64,000 nt of DNA from Halorussus marinus (lineage in GTDB: Archaea > Halobacteriota > Halobacteria > Halobacteriales > Haladaptataceae): positions 310,001 to 374,000 of the forward strand of contig NZ_SBIV01000003.1 in assembly GCF_004765795.1 (NCBI RefSeq), written 5' to 3'. Shown here piece after piece: positions 27,245-37,554 of this stretch. The notes under the pieces are model-generated. The model was not told the DNA's origin. It searched no databases and saw only the letters and a list, made by a program, of their open reading frames with translations. A program made the position numbers and the translations under genes. Numbering within the stretch: position 1 is the stretch's first letter; every line of letters starts with the position of its first letter.

Positions 27245-27373
27245 ATGGCAACGACCCCTCCGACCACCGCCGAAACGTACCGCTGTCCCGAATGTCGCGG
27301 CGTCCTCTCGTTCGACGCCGGCTCGTGGGGCTGTACCGACTGTAGCTACGTCCCGCCCCACAGCGCGGACTGA
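27245..27373 (+). CDS. 42-aa zinc-ribbon mini protein
   Basis: Reads MATTPPTTAETYRCPECRGV, then LSFDAGSWGCTDCSYVPP. Two CPxC-type pairs 14 residues apart make a one-knuckle zinc ribbon. TTCTTATC at 27214-27221 is a TATA-like box 24-31 nt upstream, so the small size is supported by a promoter. Haloarchaea express many such mini zinc fingers; some are linked to stress response or biofilm formation. Confidence 0.6.
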   Translation: MATTPPTTAETYRCPECRGVLSFDAGSWGCTDCSYVPPHSAD

Positions 27374-27391
27374 CCGACTGCTCTTTTCGAC

Positions 27392-28660
27392 TCAATCGTC
27401 GCCGTTCGCGGCCGCCGGCCCCGCCCCGGGCGCGGCGGTGTCGCCGTACAGCGTCCGGGCCGCGAGCGCGCCGGCGACCCCGACGAGGCCGACGCACGCC
27501 AGATACTCGACCGTGAACCCGAACGCGGTCGCGAACGGGAGCGCCACCAGCGGGCCCAGCGTCGACCCGAGGTCGCCGAACACGTTGTAGACGCCCCCGA
27601 GCTTGCCGACGTCGTCGTCGGGGCTGATGTCGCCGAGATACGCGAGCAACGGCGGGTTCGTCCCGCCGACGCCGATCCCGATGAGCGCGACCCCGATCAG
27701 CGTCGATTCGAGCGTCTGGACCAGCGCGAGCACCGCGAACCCGGCGGCGAAGACGGCGAGCGCGGGGAGGCTGAGCGCCGCCCGGTTCGAGAGCCGGTCG
27801 GAGTAGCGCCCGACCACGAGCGTGGTCAGGCTCGATCCCAGCACGCTGACCGCCATCACGAGCCCGCTCGCGCCGACGCCCGACAGCGATCCGATGCCGA
27901 TGCCGTACTCCTCGGCGTACAGCACGACGGTCGACAGCAACACCCCCGCGAACAGGAACCGGACGACGAAGTTGATCGCCCCGACGGTGAAGATGCGGCT
28001 GTCTGCGCCCACCAGCGCCGGGAGGTCTCGGAGACTGCTCGTGGCCGACACGTCGGCGTTGACGTCCGGGAGCACGAGCGCCGCGACGACCGCGGCGAAC
28101 ATGGCCGCGACGCCCGCGGTCAGGAACGCCTCGGTGTAGCCGAACGCGTCGGTGACCAGTCCCCCGACGACGAGCCCCGCCGGGAAGCCGAGGCTCTGGC
28201 CGCCCCGCATGTAGCCGACCCACTTGCCGCGGTTCTCGGGGGTCGTGATGTGGGTGATGGTGCTGAACGCCCCGACGAAGACGAACGCCGACCCGAGCCC
28301 CCACGTCGCCCGCGAGACGAGGAAGATGGTGGCGCTGTCGAGCGGGATCGGGCCGGGATTGAGCCCGAGCACGTAGCCGAACGGGACCAGCCCCTGGACG
28401 AAGAAGCCGAGGATCATCGGGCGTCTGGTCCCCATCCTGTCGAGAATCTGGCCCGCGGGGGTGTTGAACAGCAGTCGCGTGAACCGGTTGATCGAGAGGA
28501 TGACGCCCACGAGGAACGGCGAGATGCCGATGATCGGACCGAGCGACGGGATTGTCGGGAACGCGACCCCGCCGCCGAGCCCGCCGAGGAACACGCCCGC
28601 GATGAGGCTCCCGACGACGTACGGGACGCTCGGGTCTTCGGCGCCGAACAGCCGGCTCAT
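27392..28660 (-). CDS. MFS transporter
   Basis: 422 aa with about 12 membrane segments. The loop after the second helix has a motif A-like DRMGTRRPMILG, and a later half-repeat is VVGRYSDRLSNRAAL. Major facilitator exporters of this kind move drugs or metabolites with a proton. Its ATG at 28660 overlaps the stop of the TetR gene by 4 nt (ATGA), so it is translated right after the repressor; this is the layout of a self-regulated efflux operon. Substrate unknown. Confidence 0.9.
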   Translation of the reverse strand: MSRLFGAEDPSVPYVVGSLIAGVFLGGLGGGVAFPTIPSLGPIIGISPFLVGVILSINRFTRLLFNTPAGQILDRMGTRRPMILGFFVQGLVPFGYVLGLNPGPIPLDSATIFLVSRATWGLGSAFVFVGAFSTITHITTPENRGKWVGYMRGGQSLGFPAGLVVGGLVTDAFGYTEAFLTAGVAAMFAAVVAALVLPDVNADVSATSSLRDLPALVGADSRIFTVGAINFVVRFLFAGVLLSTVVLYAEEYGIGIGSLSGVGASGLVMAVSVLGSSLTTLVVGRYSDRLSNRAALSLPALAVFAAGFAVLALVQTLESTLIGVALIGIGVGGTNPPLLAYLGDISPDDDVGKLGGVYNVFGDLGSTLGPLVALPFATAFGFTVEYLACVGLVGVAGALAARTLYGDTAAPGAGPAAANGDD

Positions 28661-29268
28661 TCGGCCTCCCGGAGCCACGGAATCCAGTCGTGGACGACGA
28701 AGTCCCGCACGTCCTCGGCCACGTCGGCGTCCAGCGTGACCTGGTGGAGCCGCGCGCCGTTGATGGTCGCCAACAGCCACGTCGCGGTCCGGTCGGGGTC
28801 CACCGATCGGAACGTCCCGCGCTCGACGCCGTCCTCGATCACCGTCCGTACGGTGTCGGCGACGAAGCGGTAGTTGGTGGTGAGCTGTTCGCGGAAGGCG
28901 TCGTTGCGCGAGGCCTGAGCCCGAATCTCCAGCAGTGCGGTGTGAAACTCCCAGTGGTCGGTCCCAGACCGGCCTTGGTGGGCGCCGAGCAACAGCGCGT
29001 CGACCAGCGCCACGAGGCGCTCCTCGGGGTCGTCGCCGGTCTCGGCCTCGACGGCGTCGAGGAACCGATCGAGCAGGAAGTCGAGGAACGCGACCAGCAG
29101 GTCCTCTTTGGTGTCGTAGTGGTAGTGCAACACGGCTTTGGTCTTGTCGAACTCGTCGGCGATGTCCTGCATCGTGAGGTCGGCGTACCCGTGCTCGCAG
29201 ACCGCATCGTAGGTGGCCTCCATGATCGCGGTCCGGGTGTCGGGGGGCGCTCGGTCGTCGTCGCTCAT
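28657..29268 (-). CDS. TetR/AcrR-family transcriptional regulator
   Basis: 203 aa. The N-terminal helix-turn-helix (CEHGYADLTMQDIADEFDKT, then KAVLHYHYDTKEDLLVAFLD) is a textbook TetR domain. The C-terminal ligand and dimer domain is helical. First gene of the regulator-MFS operon. A 14-bp near-perfect palindrome directly before the ATG is a good candidate for its own operator. Confidence 0.9.
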   Translation of the reverse strand: MSDDDRAPPDTRTAIMEATYDAVCEHGYADLTMQDIADEFDKTKAVLHYHYDTKEDLLVAFLDFLLDRFLDAVEAETGDDPEERLVALVDALLLGAHQGRSGTDHWEFHTALLEIRAQASRNDAFREQLTTNYRFVADTVRTVIEDGVERGTFRSVDPDRTATWLLATINGARLHQVTLDADVAEDVRDFVVHDWIPWLREAE

Positions 29269-29282
29269 ACTGACTAGTTAGT
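29269..29282. promoter_or_regulatory. Candidate TetR operator ACTGACTAGTTAGT
   Basis: Imperfect 14-bp palindrome with six of seven base pairs symmetric, touching the TetR start codon on its upstream side. On a leaderless transcript this position covers the transcription start, so binding would block the operon. A GGTTAAC TATA-like element follows it on the upstream side. Confidence 0.5.
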
Positions 29283-30972
<1,690 letters not shown>

Positions 30973-30990
30973 CCGCCAGCGCCGACGCCC

Positions 30991-31792
30991 TCACTCCTCG
31001 GGGTCGCGGGTCGCGAGCAGTCCGGTCGCCATCAGCCGCCGCGTGATGATCACCAGCCCGTTCTTGAACCCCCGACCGAAGATGGCCTTCTCCTCGCGGC
31101 TCTCCTCCTCGAACGAGCTCAGCAGGATCGTGCTCTGGTCGACCAGCAACATCCGACCGATCGCCACTCCGCTCTCGGCGTCGGCGTGGAGCCACTCCAG
31201 CTCCGAACGGAAGATTTCGGCGTCGGGGACGCGCTCGGCCAGTTCCTCCCGCAGTGATTCGGTCACCGTCCCGATGAGGACGTCGACGCCGCGGGCGGCG
31301 GCGTCGGCCAGCGCCTCGACCGTCTCGTCGGTCGCGAGCGACTCCTCGCTGGCGATGAACACGACCTCGTTTTCGGCGTCTTCGAGCAACTGGAGGGTCC
31401 GGCTCGTGATCCCGCCGGTCCCCGACAGCGACCACACCTCGTGGGGTCACCGACTCGTCGCTGATCTCGGCCGGCTCGATCGTCTCCAACGCGTCTTGGA
31501 GTTCGTCGACGCGGGACTGGTACTGGCGACGGAGCGTCTGGGCGGCCTCCTCGAGGCTCACGGCCCGGTACTGGCGCGGGTTCGTGTGCTGTATCTCGAC
31601 GAGTCCCTGCGCTTCTAGGACCCGTATCGCGTCGTAGACTCGGGTCCGGGGCACGTCGGTGATGTCGCTGATCTCTTTTGCCGTCGCCTTCTCCATCCGC
31701 GTCAGGGCGACGAAACACTTCGCTTCGTACTCTTTGAGGCCGAGTTGCTGGAGCAGTCCAGCGGCCTCCGCTTGTCTATCGGTTTCAGCCAT
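30991..31792 (-). pseudogene. TrmB-family regulator interrupted by a +1 frameshift
   Basis: From ATG 31792 the first frame gives a clean TrmB winged helix (LQQLGLKEYEAKCFVALTRM, DVPRTRVYDAIRVLEAQGLV) to residues ...EISDESVT. The protein then continues in another frame as HEVWSLSGTGGITSRTLQLL through to the stop at 30991. One extra base in a run of four Gs (plus strand 31443-31446) explains the break: with three, the product would be a normal 266-aa TrmB protein. It could be a sequencing error, a recent mutation or a slippage site. The C-terminal PLD-like effector half is intact (MLLVDQSTILLSSFEEES). Confidence 0.8.
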
Positions 31793-31837
31793 AGTGTCCC
31801 AACCACCGGGGCTGTCCCGGAGATAGCGGATGTATAC
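31793..31837 (-). promoter_or_regulatory. Promoter and 16-nt leader of the TrmB-like gene
   Basis: GTATAC (31832-31837) is a TATA-like box on the minus strand whose centre is about 26 nt from base 31808. Transcription starting there would give a 16-nt leader, CGGTGGTTGGGACACT, ending at the ATG. The exact complement of this leader recurs at 32020-32035. Confidence 0.45.
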
Positions 31838-31950
31838 TCCCGTGACGTTTAGTCTTGTTCTTCTTTCGGGTTTTCGGCGGCTGGAACGGAGCGGACGGCC
31901 GATATCGGTCGCCCGACTCGTGTGACGGGCGTCGGAACTCGCCGAGAATA

Positions 31951-31967
31951 GATTAACTCAGTTAATC
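31951..31967. promoter_or_regulatory. Perfect 17-bp palindrome GATTAACTCAGTTAATC
   Basis: Eight-base arms GATTAACT and AGTTAATC around a central C. It is a strong operator candidate, lying just upstream of a TATA-like CTACATAGG at 31975-31983 and of the hairpin region at 32006-32069. No protein-coding start follows within about 380 bp on the plus strand. Confidence 0.5.
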
Positions 31968-32004
31968 ACACAAACTACATAGGTTCGCGGGCTGAATCGG
32001 TAAT

Positions 32005-32072
32005 CAGCGCGCGGGTAGCAGTGTCCCAACCACCGCGTACCGCGCGCTACCTGCCACTCCGTGGCAGGTTTC
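32005..32072 (+). ncRNA. Candidate regulatory RNA with two hairpins and an antisense loop
   Basis: Hairpin 1 has a 9-bp stem, AGCGCGCGG (32006-32014) with CCGCGCGCT (32040-32048). Hairpin 2 follows directly: ACCTGCCAC/GTGGCAGGT (32049-32057, 32061-32069) with a 3-nt loop and then TTT. The 25-nt loop of hairpin 1 holds AGTGTCCCAACCACCG (32020-32035), complementary to the predicted leader of the TrmB-like mRNA. A TATA-like element lies about 25 nt upstream and a palindromic operator before that. Transcription is inferred, not shown. Confidence 0.35.
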
Positions 32073-32352
32073 TGCGGAGCGGCCTGAGCCCTGCCTGCGA
32101 CGTCCGAGCGACCGCTACCACCGAGCGACGGCCTACGGGCGCGCCGGTCCGGTGGCGAGGACCCGTACGCCACATCTGTGTGAGTAATCGAGTAACAGTG
32201 CGAACGACGGTGTAGAGCGTGTTACGACGTCGATACAGGACTCGAGAGTCGACGAAGCACGTTTGTGTACGAACGCGGAGTAAAACCACCTATTTGGGTC
32301 AGGGACTCCTCCGCGGACGAACGAGCAGTGATTCACCGCTCGGAGGGCGCAC

Positions 32353-32685
32353 ATGAGTAACGGCTCCGACCGCACAGAACGCGAACTGAAAGCGCTTGCC
32401 AGCCGGGAGCGGCGCGCGGTGCTCGAACACTTCGTCGCGACCGAGACGGCGGTCGCGGACATCGAAGTACTGTGCTGTAAGGTCGCCAGTGCGCGGGCCG
32501 ACGGCGGCGGGGAGTCGCCGTCGACCGATCCTGCCAGAGTCGAACTCCACCACGTCCACCTGCCGACGCTGGCCGACTGCGATCTGGTCGAGTACGACTC
32601 CCGGTCGGGAACGGTGCGATACAAGGCCGACGAGTCGGTCGAGGAACTGCTGGCGGCGCTGGCGACGTTCGAGGCCGAACGGTGA
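32353..32685 (+). CDS. DUF7344-like winged-helix protein
   Basis: 110 aa, soluble. Begins MSNGSDRTERELKALASRER, with a winged helix (RRAVLEHFVATETAVADIEV, HHVHLPTLADCDLVEYDSRS) and a short C-terminal helix. It is the stand-alone form of the domain seen in the membrane-tethered protein at 3001. Probably a DNA-binding regulator; no target visible. A CTATTTGGG TATA-like box lies roughly 60 nt upstream, so there may be a short leader. Confidence 0.75.
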   Translation: MSNGSDRTERELKALASRERRAVLEHFVATETAVADIEVLCCKVASARADGGGESPSTDPARVELHHVHLPTLADCDLVEYDSRSGTVRYKADESVEELLAALATFEAER

Positions 32686-32737
32686 CACGATCGCGGGATA
32701 GAGCCGGCCGTCCGGGTCGGGCGAGCGACCGGCGCGC

Positions 32738-33358
32738 TCAGGAGAAGAACTTCAGCAGGTCGTCGCGCTTGTGCTCGTGGAGCTGGGTCTTCACGGCCTC
32801 GTTCAGCGCGTCGACGTTTCCGCGCTTCGCCGAGATGGGCGCGATCGTGTCCCGCCACTGCTTCCACGGCGGGTGGAGCCCGAGCCGGTCACAGAGCTCG
32901 TTCAGCCGCTCGTCGTCGTCGTCGACCTTGTCCATCTTGTTGACCGCGACGACGACCGGGATCCCGACGTCCCGGAGGAAGTAGAACATCTCGACGTCGT
33001 AAGGCACCTCCTCGCCGCCCGAGTGGCGGTCGATGATGTCGACGGCGCTCTTGGCGTCGACCACGAGCACCCCGACCAGAATCTCGTCGGCGTTGTCCTC
33101 GACGTACCGGACGATGTCGGTCTTGATCTCCTCGCGGCGCTCCTCGGAGACCCCCGACATGAACCCGAACCCCGGGAGGTCGGTGAGCACGAAGTCCTCG
33201 CTGGCCCAGTCGTAGTGGTTCGGCGAGCGGGTCACCCCCGGCTTGCCGCCCGTGTCGAAGCTGTGACCGGTCAGCTCGCGCATCAGTGTCGACTTGCCGA
33301 CGTTCGACCGCCCGACGAAGACCACCTCGGCTCCCCGGTCCGGTCGGCTCTCGAACAT
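32738..33358 (-). CDS. engB: GTP-binding protein EngB
   Basis: 206 aa. G1 [15 protein letters not shown]3 [12 protein letters not shown]4 NKMDKV and G5 [11 protein letters not shown] are all present. EngB/YihA GTPases help assemble the large ribosomal subunit. ATG 33358. A second ribosome-linked GTPase of the NOG1 type lies 4 kb to the right, with two TIGR00341 genes between them. Confidence 0.93.
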   Translation of the reverse strand: MFESRPDRGAEVVFVGRSNVGKSTLMRELTGHSFDTGGKPGVTRSPNHYDWASEDFVLTDLPGFGFMSGVSEERREEIKTDIVRYVEDNADEILVGVLVVDAKSAVDIIDRHSGGEEVPYDVEMFYFLRDVGIPVVVAVNKMDKVDDDDERLNELCDRLGLHPPWKQWRDTIAPISAKRGNVDALNEAVKTQLHEHKRDDLLKFFS

Positions 33359-33540
33359 ACCTTCGCTTCGGGTCGGCGAGGTTTAACGGGCGCGGTTCCC
33401 GCGGAAGGCGTCCCCGATCGGACGGTCCTCGCGGACGCTGAGCCGGCGCCCGCGAACGGACGTTCCGGCCGCGAACGGTCGGCCGAGCCCCGTTCGATCG
33501 CTTTCCGGGCTTATTTATCGACGCCGTGCCACCTGTGGGT

Positions 33541-34833
33541 ATGCGGCTCGTACAGGTCTCGATCCCCGCCGGCAAGCGCGATACGGTCATCGAGGTCCTC
33601 GACGACGAAGGCGTCGACTACATGCTGACCGACGAGACCAGCGGCCGGGAGTACACCGACATCGCGTACTTCCCCCTGCCGACCAAGGCGGTCCAGCCGA
33701 TCCTCGACGAGCTCCGGGACGCGGGACTCGGCGACGACGCCCACGCGGTCATCATCGACGCCGAGACCGACACGTCTCGTCGTTACGAGCAGCTCGAAGC
33801 GAAGTTCGACGAGCAGAACGACGAGACCGAACGCATCGCCCGCGAGGAGATGCGGACGACGGCCCACGAGATGTCCCCGGAGTTCACCACGTTCGTCGCG
33901 ATGACGATCATCAGCGCGGTGGTCGCGGCCGCCGGCCTCCTGCTCGATTCGCCGGCGGTCGTGGTGGGGTCGATGGTGATCGCGCCGCTCATCGGCCCGG
34001 CGATGGAGACCAGCGTCGGAACCGTGCTGGGCGACCGCGAGCTGTTCCGGGGCGGGCTGAAGCTCCAGATCATCGGCGGCGTCCTCACCATCGCGAGCGC
34101 GACCGCCTTCGCGCTCGCGGTCAAGGTGGGGTTTCTGGTCCCGCCGGGAACCGACGTCACCGCCATCTCCCAGATCAGCGGTCGGCTCACCCCCGATTTC
34201 CTCTCGCTGGTGGTCGCGCTCGGGGCGGGCGCCGCGGGCGCGCTCAGCATCGCGTCGGGCGTCTCGGTCGCGCTTGTCGGGGTCATGATCGCCGCGGCGC
34301 TGGTGCCGCCGGCCGCCGCGGTCGGCATCTCGCTCGCGTGGGGTCACCCGATGGCCGCGATCAGCTCGGCGGTCCTCGTGCTCGTGAACATCCTCTCGAT
34401 CAACCTCTCGGGGCTGGTCGTGCTCTGGTACATGGGCTACCGGCCGAAAAACTGGTTCGAGCTCGACGAGACCCGGTCGGCGCTTGCCAAGCGCGCCGGG
34501 GTCCTCCTCGCGGCCATCCTCGTGCTCTCGGTGTTCCTCGGGGGCGTGACCTACACCACCGTCCAGTCGGCCGGGTTCCAGCAGGACGCCCGCGAAGACG
34601 TCGCGGCGGTCCTCAACGACACCGAGGGCGCCCAGTTGCTCGACGTCGCGTTCGAGACCGCCGGGACGCCCCCGTTCACCAGCCACCAGCGCGTGGTGGT
34701 CACGGTCGGCCGGCCCGCGGACGCCGCGTATCCGGGACTCGCCGACCGGCTCAGCCGGCGGATCAACGAGAGCGCACGAACCCCCGTCGAGGTGCAGGTC
34801 CGCTACGTCGAGACCGACACCGCCGGCGCGTAG
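33541..34833 (+). CDS. TIGR00341/DUF389-type membrane protein, copy 1
   Basis: 430 aa from ATG 33541. An N-terminal cytoplasmic domain (MRLVQVSIPAGKRDTVIEVL) is followed by six or so membrane segments, with the family signature SPAVVVGSMVIAPLIGPAME and later GVMIAAALVPPAAAVGI. A C-terminal soluble domain ends the protein. Function of the family is unresolved. The same architecture recurs at 36252, so this is a gene duplication with SIMPL and SHOCT genes inserted between the copies. Confidence 0.85.
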   Translation: MRLVQVSIPAGKRDTVIEVLDDEGVDYMLTDETSGREYTDIAYFPLPTKAVQPILDELRDAGLGDDAHAVIIDAETDTSRRYEQLEAKFDEQNDETERIAREEMRTTAHEMSPEFTTFVAMTIISAVVAAAGLLLDSPAVVVGSMVIAPLIGPAMETSVGTVLGDRELFRGGLKLQIIGGVLTIASATAFALAVKVGFLVPPGTDVTAISQISGRLTPDFLSLVVALGAGAAGALSIASGVSVALVGVMIAAALVPPAAAVGISLAWGHPMAAISSAVLVLVNILSINLSGLVVLWYMGYRPKNWFELDETRSALAKRAGVLLAAILVLSVFLGGVTYTTVQSAGFQQDAREDVAAVLNDTEGAQLLDVAFETAGTPPFTSHQRVVVTVGRPADAAYPGLADRLSRRINESARTPVEVQVRYVETDTAGA

Positions 34834-34887
34834 CGCCCGGCGGTCCGACACGAGCCTATTTGGGCGGCGGTGTCGTACCCGTTGGAG

Positions 34888-35622
34888 ATGTTCAGGGGAG
34901 CACTCACGGCGGTGGGGGTCGCCGCGCTCGTGGCGGTCGCCGGGTTCGCCGGCGCCGTCGGCCCCGCCGCGACGAACGCACAGCAAGCAGACGGCCCGAC
35001 CATCGACGTCGCGGCTTCGGGGCAGGCGCAGGCCGACCCCGATCGGGCCATCCTGCGGGTCGCGGTCGTCGCGACCGGCGACGACGCGAACGCGGTCCGC
35101 GAGCGCCTCGGGGCCAACGCCTCGCGGCTCCGGGCCGCGCTGGCGGAGAACGGCGTTCCGGACGATCGCGTTCGGACGGTCGCGTACACCGTCGACCGGC
35201 GATACGACCGCGAGACGACGACCGACCGGCCGCGGGGCTTCGAGGGGGTCCACGCCTTCGAGGTGACGCTCGCGAACGTCTCGCGGGCCGGCGAGATCGT
35301 CGACGTCGCGGTCGCGAACGGCGCCGACCGGGTCGATAGCGTCGAACTCACGCTCTCTCCCGACCGGCGTCGGGCGGTCCGGGCCGACGCGCTACGGGAC
35401 GCGATGGCCAACGCCCGGAGCGACGCCGAGGTGCTCGCCGAGAGCGCGGGTCTCTCGATCGCGGGCGTCCACACCGTCTCGACCGGCGACGCGAGCGTTC
35501 AGCCGTTCCGGACGGAGGCCTTCGACGCCGACGCGGGCGGCGAGGCCGCGACCGACATCGACGCCGGGCCGGTGACCGTCTCCGCGCAGGTGGCGGTGAC
35601 TTACAACGGGACCGACGCGTGA
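34888..35622 (+). CDS. Exported SIMPL-domain (DUF541) protein
   Basis: 244 aa. N-terminal signal peptide (residues ~5-30), then the SIMPL domain: TIDVAASGQAQADPDRAILR, VAYTVDRRYDRET and FEVTLANVSRAGEIVDVAVA. SIMPL proteins form oligomers at the cell surface; their exact role is unclear. ATG 34888 is chosen over a GTG at 34870 because CCTATTTGGG at 34856-34865 sits at TATA distance from it. Confidence 0.85.
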   Translation: MFRGALTAVGVAALVAVAGFAGAVGPAATNAQQADGPTIDVAASGQAQADPDRAILRVAVVATGDDANAVRERLGANASRLRAALAENGVPDDRVRTVAYTVDRRYDRETTTDRPRGFEGVHAFEVTLANVSRAGEIVDVAVANGADRVDSVELTLSPDRRRAVRADALRDAMANARSDAEVLAESAGLSIAGVHTVSTGDASVQPFRTEAFDADAGGEAATDIDAGPVTVSAQVAVTYNGTDA

Positions 35623-35675
35623 TCGCCGAAACATCTTCCAAAATTGACTTTACCGGCCGGTGATCACCTCGGGGT

Positions 35676-36188
35676 ATGGTCGGTCCCCCATCCGCGACGT
35701 CCGATCTCCGCCCGTGGCATCGCCTCCTCGAGCACTACACGCCCGACGGGAGGCTCGGTCGCCTCCTGCTGGCGGCGCTCGCGGGAGGGGTCGGCGCCAC
35801 GTCGCTGTTGCTGGCGATCTGGTCCGCGGCGGCGTCGGTCGTTCTCTGGCCGCTCGTCGCGCTCGCGGCGACTGCGGCCGGACTCGGCGGCGTGGCGCTC
35901 GCGCTGATCGTCCTCTGGCCGGTCTACCTCTCGCTGATCGGCAACGTCGAGTCGGCGAGCGCGTACGCCGAGACGGGCGGGGCGGCGCCGTCGACCGCCG
36001 CCGGACCGTCCGACCCCGACGACGCGGTCGCGCTGTTGAAGCGCCGGTACGCGGCCGGCGAGATCTCGGAGACTGAGTTCGAGAGCCGCCTCGACGACCT
36101 GCTCGGGGTCGACGCCGCGCTCGCGGCCTCCCGGTCGGCCGAGCGCCGCGACGCCGAACGTCCCGACCGCGACGCCGAGCGCAACTGA
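35676..36188 (+). CDS. Membrane protein with C-terminal SHOCT domain
   Basis: 170 aa. Two membrane segments (residues ~30-55 and ~58-85), a flexible Ala/Pro/Ser-rich link, then a SHOCT motif (DDAVALLKRRYAAGEISETE, FESRLDDLL) near residue 110, and a charged Arg/Asp tail. SHOCT domains are short helical oligomerisation modules at the ends of membrane proteins. Same strand as the SIMPL and TIGR00341 genes. Confidence 0.8.
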   Translation: MVGPPSATSDLRPWHRLLEHYTPDGRLGRLLLAALAGGVGATSLLLAIWSAAASVVLWPLVALAATAAGLGGVALALIVLWPVYLSLIGNVESASAYAETGGAAPSTAAGPSDPDDAVALLKRRYAAGEISETEFESRLDDLLGVDAALAASRSAERRDAERPDRDAERN

Positions 36189-36251
36189 ACGGTCGCGTCG
36201 AACGCTCGCGCCGGCCTGAACGCTTTTGCGGCGCTACGGCGTTGATTCCCT

Positions 36252-37544
36252 GTGCGCCTGATACACGTCCTGGTCTCGGACGAGCAGCGCGACCCGGTGT
36301 TGAGCGCGCTCGACGACAGGAACGTCACCTACGTCGTCCTCGACGCCGAGGACGGCGGGGAGGGCGACCTGCTCGTCGAGTTCCCGCTTCCGAACGACGG
36401 CACGGGCGACGTGATGGACGCCCTCGGGGAGGCCGGTCTCGACGAGACGGCCTACACCGTGGTCGGCACGGCCGAGACCGCGACCACCGCGACCATGTCG
36501 GCGCTGGAGGACCGGTACTCCGGGGACTTCGACCCGCTCACCCGGCAGGCGCTCCGGTCGAAGGCGAAGGACATGTCCCACGACCTCCGGTCGTTCGTCT
36601 GGATGATCCTCCTGAGCGCGATCATCGCCACCGCCGGGCTGTTGGTCAACTCCCCGGCGGTCGTGGTGGGGTCGATGGTGATCGCGCCGATGGTCGGGCC
36701 CGTGCTCACCGCGAGCGTCGGGACGGTCACGGGCGACCGGGAGATGCTCGCCGACAGCGTCCGGCTTCAGGTGATCGGGCTCGTGGTCGCGGTGGTCACC
36801 GCGACCGCGTTCAGCTACGTTCTCAGGACGTTCAGTTTCGTGCCGATGCTGGAGATCAGCGCAATCGGCCAGATCAGCTCCCGGGTCGCGCCCAGTCTCC
36901 TCACGGTCGCGGTCGGCCTCGCCTCGGGGAGCGCCGCGGCGTTCGGGCTCACCACCAAGGGACCGACCTCGCTCATCGGCGTGATGATCGCGGCGGCGCT
37001 CATCCCCGCGGCGGGGACCGCCGGCATCGCGGTCGTCTGGGGGTATCCGACGATCGCGGTCGGGTCGCTGTTGTTGCTCGCGGTCTCGCTGGTCGCGATC
37101 AACGTCTCGTCGCTCGCCACGCTCTGGTATCTGGGCTATCGCCCCCGGCGGTCGGACTCCGGGCTGTTGACGTTCGAGAACGGCCGCCGGATCGCGACGT
37201 TCGCGGTCGGGGCGGTCGCGATCGCGCTCGTCGTCGGCGCCGCCGTGGTCGGGACCTACCAGCAGGTCGGCTACGAGCGTGCGATCAATCAGGAGATCGA
37301 GTCGGTGCTCGACGATCCCGAGTACGCCAACCTCACGCTGGTCCAGACCAGCATCGAGTACGGGTTCGTCGGCGAGCTGTTCGGCCCCGAGACCGTCACC
37401 GTCACGATCAGTCGGACCGCCGACGGGGAGTTCCCCGACCTCGCCGACCGCCTCCAGCGCCGGATCGCCGACCGGACGGGCCAGCGGCCCGCGCTCCGGG
37501 TCACCTTCGTGGACTACGAGGTCGCCGAGGCGCCGCCGGGGTGA
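36252..37544 (+). CDS. TIGR00341/DUF389-type membrane protein, copy 2
   Basis: 430 aa, the same length as copy 1, beginning at GTG 36252 (VRLIHVLVSDEQRDPVLSAL). Carries SPAVVVGSMVIAPMVGPVLT and GVMIAAALIPAAGTAGIAVV, aligned with copy 1 throughout. GCTTTTGC near 36222-36229 gives a TATA box at the leaderless distance. Sequence divergence between copies is high outside the signature, so the duplication is old. Confidence 0.85.
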   Translation: MRLIHVLVSDEQRDPVLSALDDRNVTYVVLDAEDGGEGDLLVEFPLPNDGTGDVMDALGEAGLDETAYTVVGTAETATTATMSALEDRYSGDFDPLTRQALRSKAKDMSHDLRSFVWMILLSAIIATAGLLVNSPAVVVGSMVIAPMVGPVLTASVGTVTGDREMLADSVRLQVIGLVVAVVTATAFSYVLRTFSFVPMLEISAIGQISSRVAPSLLTVAVGLASGSAAAFGLTTKGPTSLIGVMIAAALIPAAGTAGIAVVWGYPTIAVGSLLLLAVSLVAINVSSLATLWYLGYRPRRSDSGLLTFENGRRIATFAVGAVAIALVVGAAVVGTYQQVGYERAINQEIESVLDDPEYANLTLVQTSIEYGFVGELFGPETVTVTISRTADGEFPDLADRLQRRIADRTGQRPALRVTFVDYEVAEAPPG

Positions 37545-37554
37545 CCGGCGGCGC

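Noticed and set aside
36252-36254. Missing start for TIGR00341 copy 2
   Set aside because: GTG at 36252 aligns with the ATG of copy 1 and has a TATA-like box at the leaderless distance.
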